Of a DNA stretch of 64,000 bases, positions 1-8,132 are shown one piece after another. Position 1 is the first letter of the stretch. Every line of letters starts with the position of its first letter. A program made the translations under genes and the position numbers. The notes under the pieces are model-generated. The model searched no databases. It worked only from the letters and a program-made list of their open reading frames with translations, and was not told where the DNA came from. Source of the stretch: Aeromicrobium sp. Root472D3 (GTDB taxonomy: Bacteria > Actinomycetota > Actinomycetes > Propionibacteriales > Nocardioidaceae); NCBI RefSeq assembly GCF_001426485.1, contig NZ_LMET01000001.1, forward strand, positions 660,675 to 724,674. The letters run 5' to 3'.

Positions 1-750
1 CTGGTCGCCGCCATCGTCCTGCTCGGCGCATGGATCCGCACCGAGCTCGTCGTCGACGTCCCCCTCATCGACATGAAGATGATGCGCCTGCCCGGCGTCT
101 GGACGACCAACCTCGTCGCCCTGCTGCTCGGCGTCGGCATGTACGCGTCGTTCGGCTTCATCCCGCAGTTCAACCAGACGCCCAGCGCCAACGGCTACGG
201 CTTCGGCTCGTCGATCACCGAGTCGGGCCTGATCCTGCTGCCGTCCGCGATCATGACGTTCCTGACGGGCCTCGTCGCGGCGCCCATCGCCCGCCGCATC
301 GGCCCCAAGACCGTCGTCGTCGTCGGCTCGGTGCTCGGCGCCGTCGGCATGTTCATGATGGCCGTCTGGCACGCCGAGCCGTGGCAGGTCGCGGCGTCCA
401 ACGCCGTCACCGGCACCGGCATCGGCCTGGCGTTCGCGTGCCTCGCCGGCCTCATCGTCGCCGCCGTCACCCCCGAGCAGACCGGTGTGGCCAGCGGCAT
501 GAACGCCAACATCCGCACCATCGGCGGATCGATCGGCACGGCCGTCATGGCCAGCATCGTCACGGCGCACTTCCTGCCCAGCGGCTTCCCGAAGGAGATC
601 GGCTACACCGCCGGCTTCGTCGTGCTGGGTGGCGCGCTGCTCGCCGCCGCGATCGCCGGGCTCATGATCCCGTCGATGTCGGAGCAGGCCATCGAGGACA
701 AGCTCGAGCAGGAGCGCCTCGACCGCGAGCTCGCGGTCATGGGTGCCTGA
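1..750 (+). CDS. DHA2-family MFS transporter, C-terminal part (partial)
   Basis: The frame is open from the first base, so the start lies before the window; 249 residues are visible. It is the C-terminal half of a proton-driven major facilitator of the 14-helix DHA2 (drug exporter) type in the cytoplasmic membrane. Successive hydrophobic helices fill residues 1-225, and the tail is charged. The segment TGVASGMNANIR followed by IGGSIGTA is typical of the family and is repeated almost exactly in the next gene. The TGA stop overlaps the GTG start of that gene, so the two are probably translated together. The substrate cannot be read from the sequence. Confidence 0.9.
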   Translation: MVAAIVLLGAWIRTELVVDVPLIDMKMMRLPGVWTTNLVALLLGVGMYASFGFIPQFNQTPSANGYGFGSSITESGLILLPSAIMTFLTGLVAAPIARRIGPKTVVVVGSVLGAVGMFMMAVWHAEPWQVAASNAVTGTGIGLAFACLAGLIVAAVTPEQTGVASGMNANIRTIGGSIGTAVMASIVTAHFLPSGFPKEIGYTAGFVVLGGALLAAAIAGLMIPSMSEQAIEDKLEQERLDRELAVMGA

Positions 751-2188
751 CCCCTCCGTGAACCGTCCTGCAGGAGCCCGGTCGACCGTCGCGGTGCTGG
801 CGGTCGGCACGGGCGCGTTCGGGCTCCTGCAGTCGCTGATCGTCCCGGTGCTCACCGAGGTGCAGGACCGCTTCGACACCGACCAGTCGACCGTCACGTG
901 GGTGCTGACCGCGTACCTGCTGTCGGCCGCCGTCGCGACCCCGCTGATCGGGCGCATCGGGGACGCCGTCGGCAAGCAGCGGATGCTGGTCGTGACGCTG
1001 ACACTGCTCGCGATCGGCTCGGCCATGGCCGCCGTGGCGCCCAGCATCGAGTGGATGATCGTCGCCCGCGTGGTGCAGGGGCTCGGCGGCGGCGTGCTGC
1101 CGCTGTCGTTCGGCATCGTCCGCGACGAGGTCTCGCCCGAGCGGTCGGGGACGGCCGTCGGCCTGCTCGCCTCGCTCGTGTCGGCCGCCTTCGGCATCGG
1201 CATCGTGCTGGCCGGGCCCATCGTCGACGGGCTCGGCTACCCGTGGCTGTTCTGGCTGCCGGCCATCGCGACGGCCCTGGCCGCGGTGGGCGCCGTCCTG
1301 TTCGTGCCCCGATCGCCCGTCACCGCGAGCGGACGCATCAGCGTCCTGCCGGCCCTGCTGCTGTCGGGGTGGCTCGTCGCGCTGCTGCTCGCGGTCAGCG
1401 AGGGCAACGACCGGGGGTGGACGTCCGCGACGATCCTCGGGCTGCTCGCCGCCGCCGCGGTGTTCTTCGTGGGCTGGATCGCGTCCGAGCGACGGGCCGC
1501 CGTCCCCCTCATCGACCTCGACCTGATGCGCGAGCGGGGTGTCTGGACGGCGAACGTCGTCGCCTTCGTCGCCGGCTTCGGGACGTTCGCGTCGCTTGGC
1601 TTCCTGCCCCAGCTGCTGCAGACCCCCACGTCGTCCGGCTACGGCTTCGGCGAGACGATCTCGCAGTCGGGCTGGGTGCTGCTGCCGTCGTCGGCGTCCG
1701 CGTTCGTGATGGGGTTCGTCGCACCGCGGCTCGTGCGGCGGCTCACCGCCCGTCGGGTCATCAGCATCGGCGCCGCGGCCAACGCCCTGGCCTTCGGCGG
1801 CATCGCGCTGTTCCACGACGAGCTGTGGCACATCAGCTCGCTCATGGTGCTGCAGGGCATCGGGATCGGCTGCATCGTGTCGAGCATGGCGGGCGTCGTG
1901 CTGGCGTCCGTGCCGTCGCACCAGACCGGGGTCGCCAGCGGCATGAACGCCAACATCCGGCTGATCGGCGGCTCGATCGGCACCGCCATGATGGGCGGCG
2001 TCATCACGGCCCGCACCGGGGCCGGCGGCTTCCCGCTCGAGGCGGGCTACCGCGACGGCTTCCTCGTGCTGTCGGTGGCGGCGATCGTCGCCGTCGGGCT
2101 CGCGCTGCTGATCCCGCGGGTGCCCGGACGTCATCACGGAAGCGGCACCGTACGTACTGAAGTGATGACGTCCGCGGTGGGCGCCTAG
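743..2188 (+). CDS. DHA2-family MFS transporter, paralogue of the preceding gene
   Basis: A 481-residue, 14-helix major facilitator. The GTG start at 743 lies inside the last codons of the upstream transporter (8-bp overlap), which suggests translational coupling. The motif GRIGDAVGKQRM near residue 70 is the conserved cytoplasmic loop 2-3 signature. The second half aligns closely with the upstream gene (GVWTxNxVA, SGYGFG, QTGVASGMNANIR), so the pair is a tandem duplication. The last ~20 codons (RHHGSGT...SAVGA) are encoded by a palindromic element at 2126-2235 and are unlikely to be conserved protein. The likely role is export of a drug or metabolite; the substrate is unknown. Confidence 0.92.
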   Translation: MPDPSVNRPAGARSTVAVLAVGTGAFGLLQSLIVPVLTEVQDRFDTDQSTVTWVLTAYLLSAAVATPLIGRIGDAVGKQRMLVVTLTLLAIGSAMAAVAPSIEWMIVARVVQGLGGGVLPLSFGIVRDEVSPERSGTAVGLLASLVSAAFGIGIVLAGPIVDGLGYPWLFWLPAIATALAAVGAVLFVPRSPVTASGRISVLPALLLSGWLVALLLAVSEGNDRGWTSATILGLLAAAAVFFVGWIASERRAAVPLIDLDLMRERGVWTANVVAFVAGFGTFASLGFLPQLLQTPTSSGYGFGETISQSGWVLLPSSASAFVMGFVAPRLVRRLTARRVISIGAAANALAFGGIALFHDELWHISSLMVLQGIGIGCIVSSMAGVVLASVPSHQTGVASGMNANIRLIGGSIGTAMMGGVITARTGAGGFPLEAGYRDGFLVLSVAAIVAVGLALLIPRVPGRHHGSGTVRTEVMTSAVGA

Positions 2189-2235
2189 GACGTCATCACC
2201 GATGCGGTGACGCAGGTACCGATGTGATGACGTCC
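2126..2235. repeat. Two tandem inverted-repeat units with 12-bp arms
   Basis: GGACGTCATCAC occurs at 2126-2137 and 2188-2199, and its exact reverse complement at 2162-2173 and 2224-2235. Each unit is arm, 24-base spacer, reverse arm (48 bp); the units are 14 bp apart. The two spacers are also related, each carrying a small GTAC-centred palindrome. The first unit and part of the linker are translated as the end of the MFS gene, whose TAG stop is at 2186-2188. The 14-base linker also lets the two inner arms pair as a hairpin, so the element could act as a terminator, an operator or a REP-like mobile repeat. Confidence 0.85.
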
Positions 2236-2257
2236 CCGATGGGGCGTAGGCGACGTC

Positions 2258-3043
2258 CTACGGCTTCTCGCCGGGCGCGCGCTCGACGCGGACCTCCGCC
2301 GAGTCTCGGCGGGCGCGGATCGCCAGCTGGGCGCGCTCGTCAGGGGGCTCGGCCATGTATGGAACTGCGAAGGGATCGGCCTCGGTGTGAGCGAGAAGCG
2401 AGGCCACTCGGTCCACTGTCCTGCCCTGGACTGCGGATACAGCAGAGCTGACGCGCTGCCCCGCGCCCGCCGTGACCGTGGTGGGATCGCTGGGCGAGAT
2501 GGGAACGATCGAGTCAGGGCTCAAGGCAACCCATCCGGGCACGCTGGTGTACGCGCTGGCACGAAGCTTGGTCAGCACCATCACGTACTCCGTCCCTACC
2601 TTGTCGAGCGCAGGTTGCCCCTCCATCCGTAGGGGAGCGGTTGACGTCGCGTCGAAAACTGACCCATCCAGTCCGAGGGCGACGCGAGCGGGGGCGTCGG
2701 GCGCGCCCTGGCGAGACCACACGACTCTGCGGACGTCAAAGGACACCTGGCGCGGGATGTACCCCTCGCCCGCCTTCTTCTCCTCGTCGCTCGTATCCAG
2801 GTCGCGGGTGGAGGTCAGCTTCGCCACGACGACGTGGTCGCCGTATGTGACCCAGTCGCGCAGGGTCTCGCTGGGGAGAAGATTGAGTCCTTCGGCGGTC
2901 AAGGGTGTGGCTGAACTCGTGGCCGCGACCGGCGTCGGTGAGGCGTGGTCGGGCGCCCCGTGCCGGGCGGGCAAGGTGTACGAGAGTGCCCCGCAGAGCA
3001 CTCCCGCGAGAGCGGTCATGGCCGCAGCAGAAGATGTCCTCAT
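2258..3043 (-). CDS. Secreted or membrane-anchored protein of unknown function
   Basis: About 261 residues. The second of two adjacent ATGs (3043) is preferred because GGAG lies 6 bases before it; 3046 is also possible. Residues 2-22 form a hydrophobic segment after a short start, consistent with a signal peptide or anchor. The rest is polar and rich in beta-forming stretches (VVVAKLTSTRD, VSFDVRRVVW, EYVMVLTKL). No catalytic motif is visible and I do not recognise the family. It starts 15 bases after the stop of the metzincin-like gene, so the two are probably co-transcribed, perhaps as a protease with a secreted partner. Codon use is less extreme than in flanking genes. Confidence 0.7.
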   Translation of the reverse strand: MRTSSAAAMTALAGVLCGALSYTLPARHGAPDHASPTPVAATSSATPLTAEGLNLLPSETLRDWVTYGDHVVVAKLTSTRDLDTSDEEKKAGEGYIPRQVSFDVRRVVWSRQGAPDAPARVALGLDGSVFDATSTAPLRMEGQPALDKVGTEYVMVLTKLRASAYTSVPGWVALSPDSIVPISPSDPTTVTAGAGQRVSSAVSAVQGRTVDRVASLLAHTEADPFAVPYMAEPPDERAQLAIRARRDSAEVRVERAPGEKP

Positions 3044-3057
3044 CATGTGCTCCGCAT

Positions 3058-3711
3058 CTAGTAGGTCGCGTTGATGTTGTCGGAGTTGTTGTCACCCAGA
3101 TACTTGTTGTCGTGGTCGTGCGCGGCGACCATGCATGCAAGTCGCGGGTCGGTCTGTCCGAGCGCCGGAAAGGCCTGTGCGCCGTGCGTGAGTCCCACAG
3201 CGTGGCCCGTCTCGTGGCAGGCGGCCATCCGATCGATCCCGGTACCTTCGCGGAATCGGATGTAGTGCTGGTCACAACGTTCGATGTCGGTGGCGTCGTT
3301 GCACCACGTCCGTCCGAGGGTGCTTGATGGGAGGCCGGTCGAGTCCTGTTGGTAGATGACGTCCGTCTCTCCGGAGCCGCTCGTGACTGGCGACGACACC
3401 TCCCCGGTGTTCAGGTGTGTCGCGTCATAGCTGCCCGTGAGACCCGCTCGGACAGACGCTTTCGTACCGGCGTTGACCGAGCTCTGGAGGTAGACGGACA
3501 ACTCTGCGTTGTCGGTCTGGCAGTAGTAGGGATCGGACAAGCTCGCGCCGTGGCAGTACCACGACGTGTTCGACGTGCGAAACATGTTGTCGGTGACTGC
3601 GGCAGTGGCCGATCCGAGCGGCAGGCAGAGAGCGAAGATGCTCACGAGGCCCGTCATCATTGCGGGAACCCTGTGTCGTGTTGCTTGCCCGGTCCGTCGA
3701 TCATCGCTCAT
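3058..3711 (-). CDS. Secreted metzincin-type zinc metalloprotease (matrixin/snapalysin-like)
   Basis: A protein of 217 residues if started at the ATG at 3711; upstream in-frame TTG (3747) and ATG (3738) starts are possible. A basic stretch and hydrophobic core with an AxA site end near residue 38, indicating Sec export. HETGHAVGLTH at about 166-176 is the metzincin zinc motif HExxHxxGxxH, and the methionine in LACMV about 28 residues later could be the Met-turn. Several cysteines suggest extracellular disulfides. The length suits a small actinobacterial matrixin-like protease. No obvious ribosome binding site is present, and a perfect 24-bp palindrome straddles the chosen start. The substrate is unknown. 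Confidence 0.78.
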   Translation of the reverse strand: MSDDRRTGQATRHRVPAMMTGLVSIFALCLPLGSATAAVTDNMFRTSNTSWYCHGASLSDPYYCQTDNAELSVYLQSSVNAGTKASVRAGLTGSYDATHLNTGEVSSPVTSGSGETDVIYQQDSTGLPSSTLGRTWCNDATDIERCDQHYIRFREGTGIDRMAACHETGHAVGLTHGAQAFPALGQTDPRLACMVAAHDHDNKYLGDNNSDNINATY

Positions 3712-3722
3712 GAGCGATGATC
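3699..3722. promoter_or_regulatory. 24-bp perfect palindrome over the metzincin start
   Basis: GATCATCGCTCA is followed directly by its reverse complement, centred between 3710 and 3711. It covers the proposed ATG of the protease gene. It may be a repressor operator or an RNA hairpin that hides the start region. Confidence 0.5.
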
Positions 3723-3783
3723 CGCTCGGGAGGCGCATTCTCGTCAAGACGATGAGCGAACATTGGCCGTCGTTGAAGCGAAA

Positions 3784-3803
3784 GTTGTCAGCGACGTGAC
3801 AAC
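3784..3803. promoter_or_regulatory. Palindrome GTTGTCA-N6-TGACAAC
   Basis: Perfect 7-bp arms around GCGACG sit between the protease gene and the CDP-glycerol transferase-like gene, both read leftwards. The AT-richer arms in a GC-rich genome suggest a protein-binding operator for the protease operon. There is no T-tract, so a terminator is less likely. Confidence 0.4.
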
Positions 3804-3816
3804 AATTCGCGCCAGG

Positions 3817-5175
3817 TCAGCGGCCCGCGAGCTCCTCGAGCAGGTCGATGAACGGCTGGGCCGGGTGGGCGCGGTCGGGGCCGAGGTAGTGGTCGGCCCG
3901 CTCGCGGCGGACGCTCGCGAGAGGGTCCTTGCCGAGGGCAGCGTCGAGCGCGGCGTCGAGCTGCGCCAGACCGCGGTCGACGACGTACGCGGCCCGCGCG
4001 GTCGGGTGCGCCGCGCGGAACGCCTCGACGTCGTCGAACTGCGCGGCGTACATCACCAGCGGCTTCAGGCTCGCCATGAAGTCGACCACGATGCCCGAGA
4101 TGTCGGAGACCATCGCGTGGACGGAGTTGAACGTCGCGATGAGCGGCTCGTCCATCGCGTCGACGCCGAACCGGTGCGGACGTCCGGTGGCGCGCGCGTC
4201 GGCCGCGAGCAGGTCGTTGACGCGGACGATCATCGCCTCGGCCTCGACGTGGTTCTGCCCCGCGAAGTGCCGGCGGAACACGACGGTGCACCCGCGGTCG
4301 AGCAGCGCCTGCACGATGCGGTCGGCCACCGCGAGCGACGAGACGTTGAGGGTGTCGTCGGCGTGCCGCCACGTGGGTGCGTAGAGGACCGACGGGTGCT
4401 TCGGCATCCGCCCGGCCCCGACGTCGATGCCCTCGGTCTGCGGACGCCCGATCACCCGGATGCGCTCGGGCGGCACCACCAGGCCCGCATCGGCGAACCG
4501 GTCGATCGCCGCCTGCCCCGCGACCGCGACGACGTCGTACGCCAGCACCCGCTCGGACGCGCTCATCGGCTTGTCGCTGTCGCCGTGACCGAGGAACACG
4601 TGGGTCGCGTCGGACGCCTCGATGAACTCGGTGTTGCTCGCCGCACCGTGCGGGTAGAGCGCGACCCGCACGCTCGGCGGGACGGTGCCCTGCACGATCG
4701 GCGTCGTCGGGTACGTCGTCGCGAGCTGCTCGAACAGGGCAGGCGTGCGCGCCACCACGACCCACGGGATGCCGGTGCGCTCGATCCACGGCGACCACAT
4801 GCCGATGTGGTGGCCCGCGACACCGGCGTAGGGCATCGCGATGCGCGGCTCGAACGCGTCGACCGCGGCCCGCACCTCGGCGCAGCCGCTGCGATAGCGA
4901 CGGAAGATCGCGGTGATCAGCCCCAGCACGGCCAGCCCCAGGAACGCCGCCGCGACCTGGAACACGGGCTGGAACACGATCGCCACGAGCGTCAGGACGA
5001 CCGACAGCCCGGCTGCGACCGCCCACACGCGGAAGCGGAACGGCGGTGCCTGCCGCACCCAGATCGGCTGGCCCGGCACGTGCGCCGCCAGTGGGGGACG
5101 GGCGACGGCACCGGAACGGGCGAGGGGAGCGGTCGCCAGCCCGAGGGCCAGGATCACGAGGGCGACGACGATCAC
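3817..5175 (-). CDS. CDP-glycerol:poly(glycerophosphate) glycerophosphotransferase-like protein
   Basis: A protein of 452 residues with a GTG start at 5175. Two hydrophobic segments at the N-terminus (about 1-20 and 50-90) anchor it in the membrane. The C-terminal half matches the CDP-glycerol glycerophosphotransferase (TagB/TagF) fold: IRVIGRPQTEGI, VLYAPTWRH near residue 265 and SDISGIVVDFMASLKPLVMY near 360 are the usual nucleotide-binding motifs. Such enzymes add polyol phosphate units to teichoic-acid-like polymers. It stands alone, without other wall-polymer genes, so the acceptor is unknown. The family is clear; the reaction is inferred. Confidence 0.82.
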   Translation of the reverse strand: MIVVALVILALGLATAPLARSGAVARPPLAAHVPGQPIWVRQAPPFRFRVWAVAAGLSVVLTLVAIVFQPVFQVAAAFLGLAVLGLITAIFRRYRSGCAEVRAAVDAFEPRIAMPYAGVAGHHIGMWSPWIERTGIPWVVVARTPALFEQLATTYPTTPIVQGTVPPSVRVALYPHGAASNTEFIEASDATHVFLGHGDSDKPMSASERVLAYDVVAVAGQAAIDRFADAGLVVPPERIRVIGRPQTEGIDVGAGRMPKHPSVLYAPTWRHADDTLNVSSLAVADRIVQALLDRGCTVVFRRHFAGQNHVEAEAMIVRVNDLLAADARATGRPHRFGVDAMDEPLIATFNSVHAMVSDISGIVVDFMASLKPLVMYAAQFDDVEAFRAAHPTARAAYVVDRGLAQLDAALDAALGKDPLASVRRERADHYLGPDRAHPAQPFIDLLEELAGR

Positions 5176-5199
5176 GCCACGACTCTAGCCGTCCGACCG

Positions 5200-5224
5200 G
5201 TTGGGACCCTCCCACCACGGGTAC
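5200..5224 (+). promoter_or_regulatory. SigB/SigF-type promoter candidate (GTTG-N15-GGGTAC)
   Basis: GTTG at 5200-5203 and GGGTAC at 5219-5224 are separated by 15 bases. This differs by one base from two exact GTTT-N15-GGGTAC sites near the sigma gene in this window. It lies about 45 bases before the SDR start. Confidence 0.5.
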
Positions 5225-5269
5225 CTGACGGGCAGGGCCGCCAAGGGTCCTCCCGAGGAGCGTGCAGAC

Positions 5270-6235
5270 ATGTCAGAGCCCACCCGACGTCCCGTCGTCG
5301 TCGTCACCGGCGGCAGTGCCGGCATCGGCCGAGCGGCGGTGCGCGAGTTCGCCACGGCCGGCTACGACGTCGCGATCATCGCCCGCGGCCAGGCCGGCAT
5401 CGACGGCGCGGTCGCCGACGTCGAGGAGCTCGGCGGGACGGCCCTCGGGCTGTCGGTCGACGTCTCCAAGATCGACGACGTCGAGGCGGCGACCGACCGC
5501 ATCGAGGCCGAGCTCGGCGAGATCGACGTGTGGGTCAACAACGCCTTCGTCGGCTCGCTGGCACCGTTCTGGGAGACGTCCCCCGACGAGTTCGAGCGGA
5601 TGACCGACGTCACCTACTACGGCCAGGTCAACGGCACCCGGGCGGCGCTGCGCGTCATGCGCGCCCGTGACCGCGGCGCGATCGTCAACATCTCGTCGTC
5701 GCTGGCGCACCGCGCGATCCCGCTGCAGTCGGCGTACTGCGGGGCCAAGCACGCCGTGAAGGGCTTCACCGAGTCGGTGCGGGTCGAGCTGCGGGCGTCG
5801 GGCAGCAACGTCACGATCGGCCTCGTGACGCTGCCGGGCGTCAACACGACGCAGTTCAACTGGAACCTCAACCGCATGCCCGACCACCCGCAGCCCGTCG
5901 CGCCGATCCTCGAGCCCGAGACCGTCGCCAAGGCCATCGTGTCGGCCGCGCAGCACCCTCGTCGCAACACGTGGGTCGGCATCGCGACGGCGTACACCGT
6001 GCTCGGCAACCGTCTCGCGCCGTCGTTCCTCGACTGGTACCTCGCGCGGACGGGCATCGACGGCCAGCAGACCGACGAGGACGCCCCGCGCTGGGGCTCC
6101 AATCTGTTCGAGCCGCAGGACGAGGACGTCGACCGCGGCGCCCGCGGGCCGTTCTCCGACAAGTCGGGCACGTTCGACCCCGTGTCGCTGGTGTCGCGCA
6201 AGGCCGCCGCGCTCAAGTCGCGCATCGGCCTCTGA
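5270..6235 (+). CDS. Short-chain dehydrogenase/reductase (SDR)
   Basis: A protein of 321 residues. The ATG at 5270 is chosen over an upstream in-frame ATG because the NAD(P) motif then begins at a normal distance and a GAGGAG-like site precedes it. TGGSAGIG near residues 13-20 is the Rossmann glycine motif, NNAF replaces the usual NNAG, and the Ser-Tyr-Lys set is present (NISSSL, YCGAK). The C-terminus is about 70 residues longer than a minimal SDR, as in membrane-associated SDRs acting on large substrates. A SigB-like promoter sits just upstream, suggesting stress control. The substrate is unknown. Confidence 0.88.
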   Translation: MSEPTRRPVVVVTGGSAGIGRAAVREFATAGYDVAIIARGQAGIDGAVADVEELGGTALGLSVDVSKIDDVEAATDRIEAELGEIDVWVNNAFVGSLAPFWETSPDEFERMTDVTYYGQVNGTRAALRVMRARDRGAIVNISSSLAHRAIPLQSAYCGAKHAVKGFTESVRVELRASGSNVTIGLVTLPGVNTTQFNWNLNRMPDHPQPVAPILEPETVAKAIVSAAQHPRRNTWVGIATAYTVLGNRLAPSFLDWYLARTGIDGQQTDEDAPRWGSNLFEPQDEDVDRGARGPFSDKSGTFDPVSLVSRKAAALKSRIGL

Positions 6236-6244
6236 CGGCCTCGG

Positions 6245-7003
6245 CTACAGCCGGGTCACGAGCTCGAGCGACAGCTCGAAGAGGTCGCGGCGGGCGCTCG
6301 ACGACGACCAGTTACGGTGGTCCCAGGCCTCGCCGCTGACGTCGTCGCCCGCGTAGAGCAGCTGGACGAGGTCGACGCCGCGGAACTGCGCGATCGCCAT
6401 GAGCGCGGACGCCTCCATCTCGACCACGAGGCAGCCCTCGTCGCGCCGGCGGCGGATCTTGTCGGGCGTCTCGCGGTAGATCGCGTCGGTCGTCCACGTG
6501 CGGCCCGTCAGGTGGGGGACGTCGCGCTCGTCGAGCAGCTCGACGGCCCGCGCGACGAGGGCCGCGTCGGCCTCGATCGTCCGGCCGGGCGGGACGTAGT
6601 GGAACGACGTGCCCTCGTCGCGGACCGCCGACGTCGGCACCACGACGTGGCCCAGCGCGAGGCCCGGCACGACGGCGCCCGCGCCGCCGCACACCACGAA
6701 GCGTCCGACGCCGGCCGCGATGCACTCCTCGAGCATCCCGCCGGCCAGGGGCGCGCCGACGCCGGAGACGTACACCGCGACGTCGACTCCGTCGCGCGTC
6801 ACGCGGTAGAGGTCGTGGGCGCCGTCCTCCCAGACGAACGAGCCGATCCACGTCGCGCGGCCCGCGTCGACCTCGGCATCGACGACCTCGTGGAAGAAGC
6901 ACACGACGGCCCGGTCGGGAACGTCGGTGAACCCGCCCGTGTAGGGCGCCACGATCGCGGCGCGCTCGGGGTCGAACTCGGTGAGCGCGATGTCGTCCGT
7001 CAT
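6245..7003 (-). CDS. Nucleoside phosphorylase (uridine phosphorylase-like)
   Basis: A protein of 252 residues from the ATG at 7003; two further in-frame ATGs lie up to 12 bases upstream. It belongs to the PNP/UDP phosphorylase superfamily, which cleaves nucleosides with phosphate to a base and ribose-1-phosphate in purine or pyrimidine salvage. Visible motifs are VSGVGAPLAGGMLEE (phosphate/ribose site), VVCGGAGAVVPGLALGHVVVPT, and VVEMEASALMAIAQ, the conserved ribose-binding Met-Glu region near the C-terminus. The gene is divergent from the flavin oxidoreductase, only 53 bp away. Base preference cannot be decided from the sequence. Confidence 0.85.
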   Translation of the reverse strand: MTDDIALTEFDPERAAIVAPYTGGFTDVPDRAVVCFFHEVVDAEVDAGRATWIGSFVWEDGAHDLYRVTRDGVDVAVYVSGVGAPLAGGMLEECIAAGVGRFVVCGGAGAVVPGLALGHVVVPTSAVRDEGTSFHYVPPGRTIEADAALVARAVELLDERDVPHLTGRTWTTDAIYRETPDKIRRRRDEGCLVVEMEASALMAIAQFRGVDLVQLLYAGDDVSGEAWDHRNWSSSSARRDLFELSLELVTRL

Positions 7004-7056
7004 AACCCTCATCATGCCTCGGGAACATCTGACCGTCCGAGATGGTTGAATCTTGT

Positions 7057-8076
7057 ATGAAGAACGTCGGATTCCTGTCCTTCGGCCACTACCAGGCCGT
7101 CCCCGGCTCGCAGACCCGCACCGCGAGCGACGTGCTGCTGCAGTCGATCGACCTCGCCGTCGCGGCCGAGGAGATCGGCATCGACGGGGCGTACTTCCGC
7201 GTGCACCACTTCGCCCGGCAGCTCGCGTCGCCGTGGCCGCTGCTCGCGGCGGTCGGCGCGCGCACCAGCCGCATCGAGATCGGCACCGGCGTCATCGACA
7301 TGCGCTACGAGAACCCCCTCGCGATGGCCGAGGACGCCGCCGCGGCCGACCTCATCAGCGGCGGACGACTCGAGCTCGGCATCAGCCGGGGATCACCCGA
7401 GACCGCGCTGAAGGGCTACGAGTCGTTCGGCCACGTGCCGCCCGAGGGCATGTCGGACGCCGACATGGCGCGGGCGCACGCCGGCCTGTTCCGGGCCGCG
7501 ATCGACGGCGCCGGCGTCGCCGACTCCGACCCGCGGATGACCGGGCGCTCGGTGCGCCTGCCCGTCATGCCGCAGGCGCCCGGCCTGTCCGACCGCATCT
7601 GGTGGGGTGCCGGCACCCGCGCGACGGGTGAGTGGGCCGCGAGCGAGGGCATGAACCTGATGAGCTCGACGCTGCTGACGGAGGACACGGGCGTCCCGTT
7701 CGACGAGCTGCAGCTCGAGCAGATCCAGCGCTACCGGGCCGCGTGGGAGAAGGCCGGGTGGGACCGCGAGCCGCGCGTCTCGGTGAGCCGCAGCGTCATC
7801 CCGCTCCTGGACGCCCAGGACCGCGCGTACTTCGGCGAGCGGTCCGGCGACGACCAGCTCGGGCACCTCGACGGCGGCATCGCCCGCTTCGGCAAGTCGT
7901 ACGTCGGCGAGCCGGACGTCCTGGCCGAGGAGCTCGCGAAGGACGTCGCGGTGCGCGAGGCCGACTCGCTGCTGCTGACCGTCCCGAACCAGCTCGGCGT
8001 CGCCTACAACGCCCGCCTGCTGCAGGCCCTGGCCGATCACGTCCTGCCCGCCATCGGCTGGTCACCGCGCACCTGA
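7057..8076 (+). CDS. LLM-class (luciferase-like) flavin-dependent oxidoreductase
   Basis: A protein of 339 residues. ATG 7057 gives MKNVGFLSFGHY, the usual first beta-strand of the bacterial luciferase TIM barrel; the gene may be leaderless. Supporting motifs are GAYFRVHHFARQLASPWPLL (FMN-site strand), IEIGTGVIDMRYENPL, and GRLELGISRGSPE, which resembles the flavin-phosphate loop. The family uses FMN or F420 for monooxygenase or reductase reactions. It lies 56 bases before a tautomerase-like gene and is probably in the same transcript, as part of a small catabolic or detoxifying unit. The substrate is unknown. Confidence 0.9.
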   Translation: MKNVGFLSFGHYQAVPGSQTRTASDVLLQSIDLAVAAEEIGIDGAYFRVHHFARQLASPWPLLAAVGARTSRIEIGTGVIDMRYENPLAMAEDAAAADLISGGRLELGISRGSPETALKGYESFGHVPPEGMSDADMARAHAGLFRAAIDGAGVADSDPRMTGRSVRLPVMPQAPGLSDRIWWGAGTRATGEWAASEGMNLMSSTLLTEDTGVPFDELQLEQIQRYRAAWEKAGWDREPRVSVSRSVIPLLDAQDRAYFGERSGDDQLGHLDGGIARFGKSYVGEPDVLAEELAKDVAVREADSLLLTVPNQLGVAYNARLLQALADHVLPAIGWSPRT

Positions 8077-8132
8077 CCCAGCCACACGCCCGCCCCGGGC
8101 GACATCCCACTGCACGACGAAAGGACGACGAC

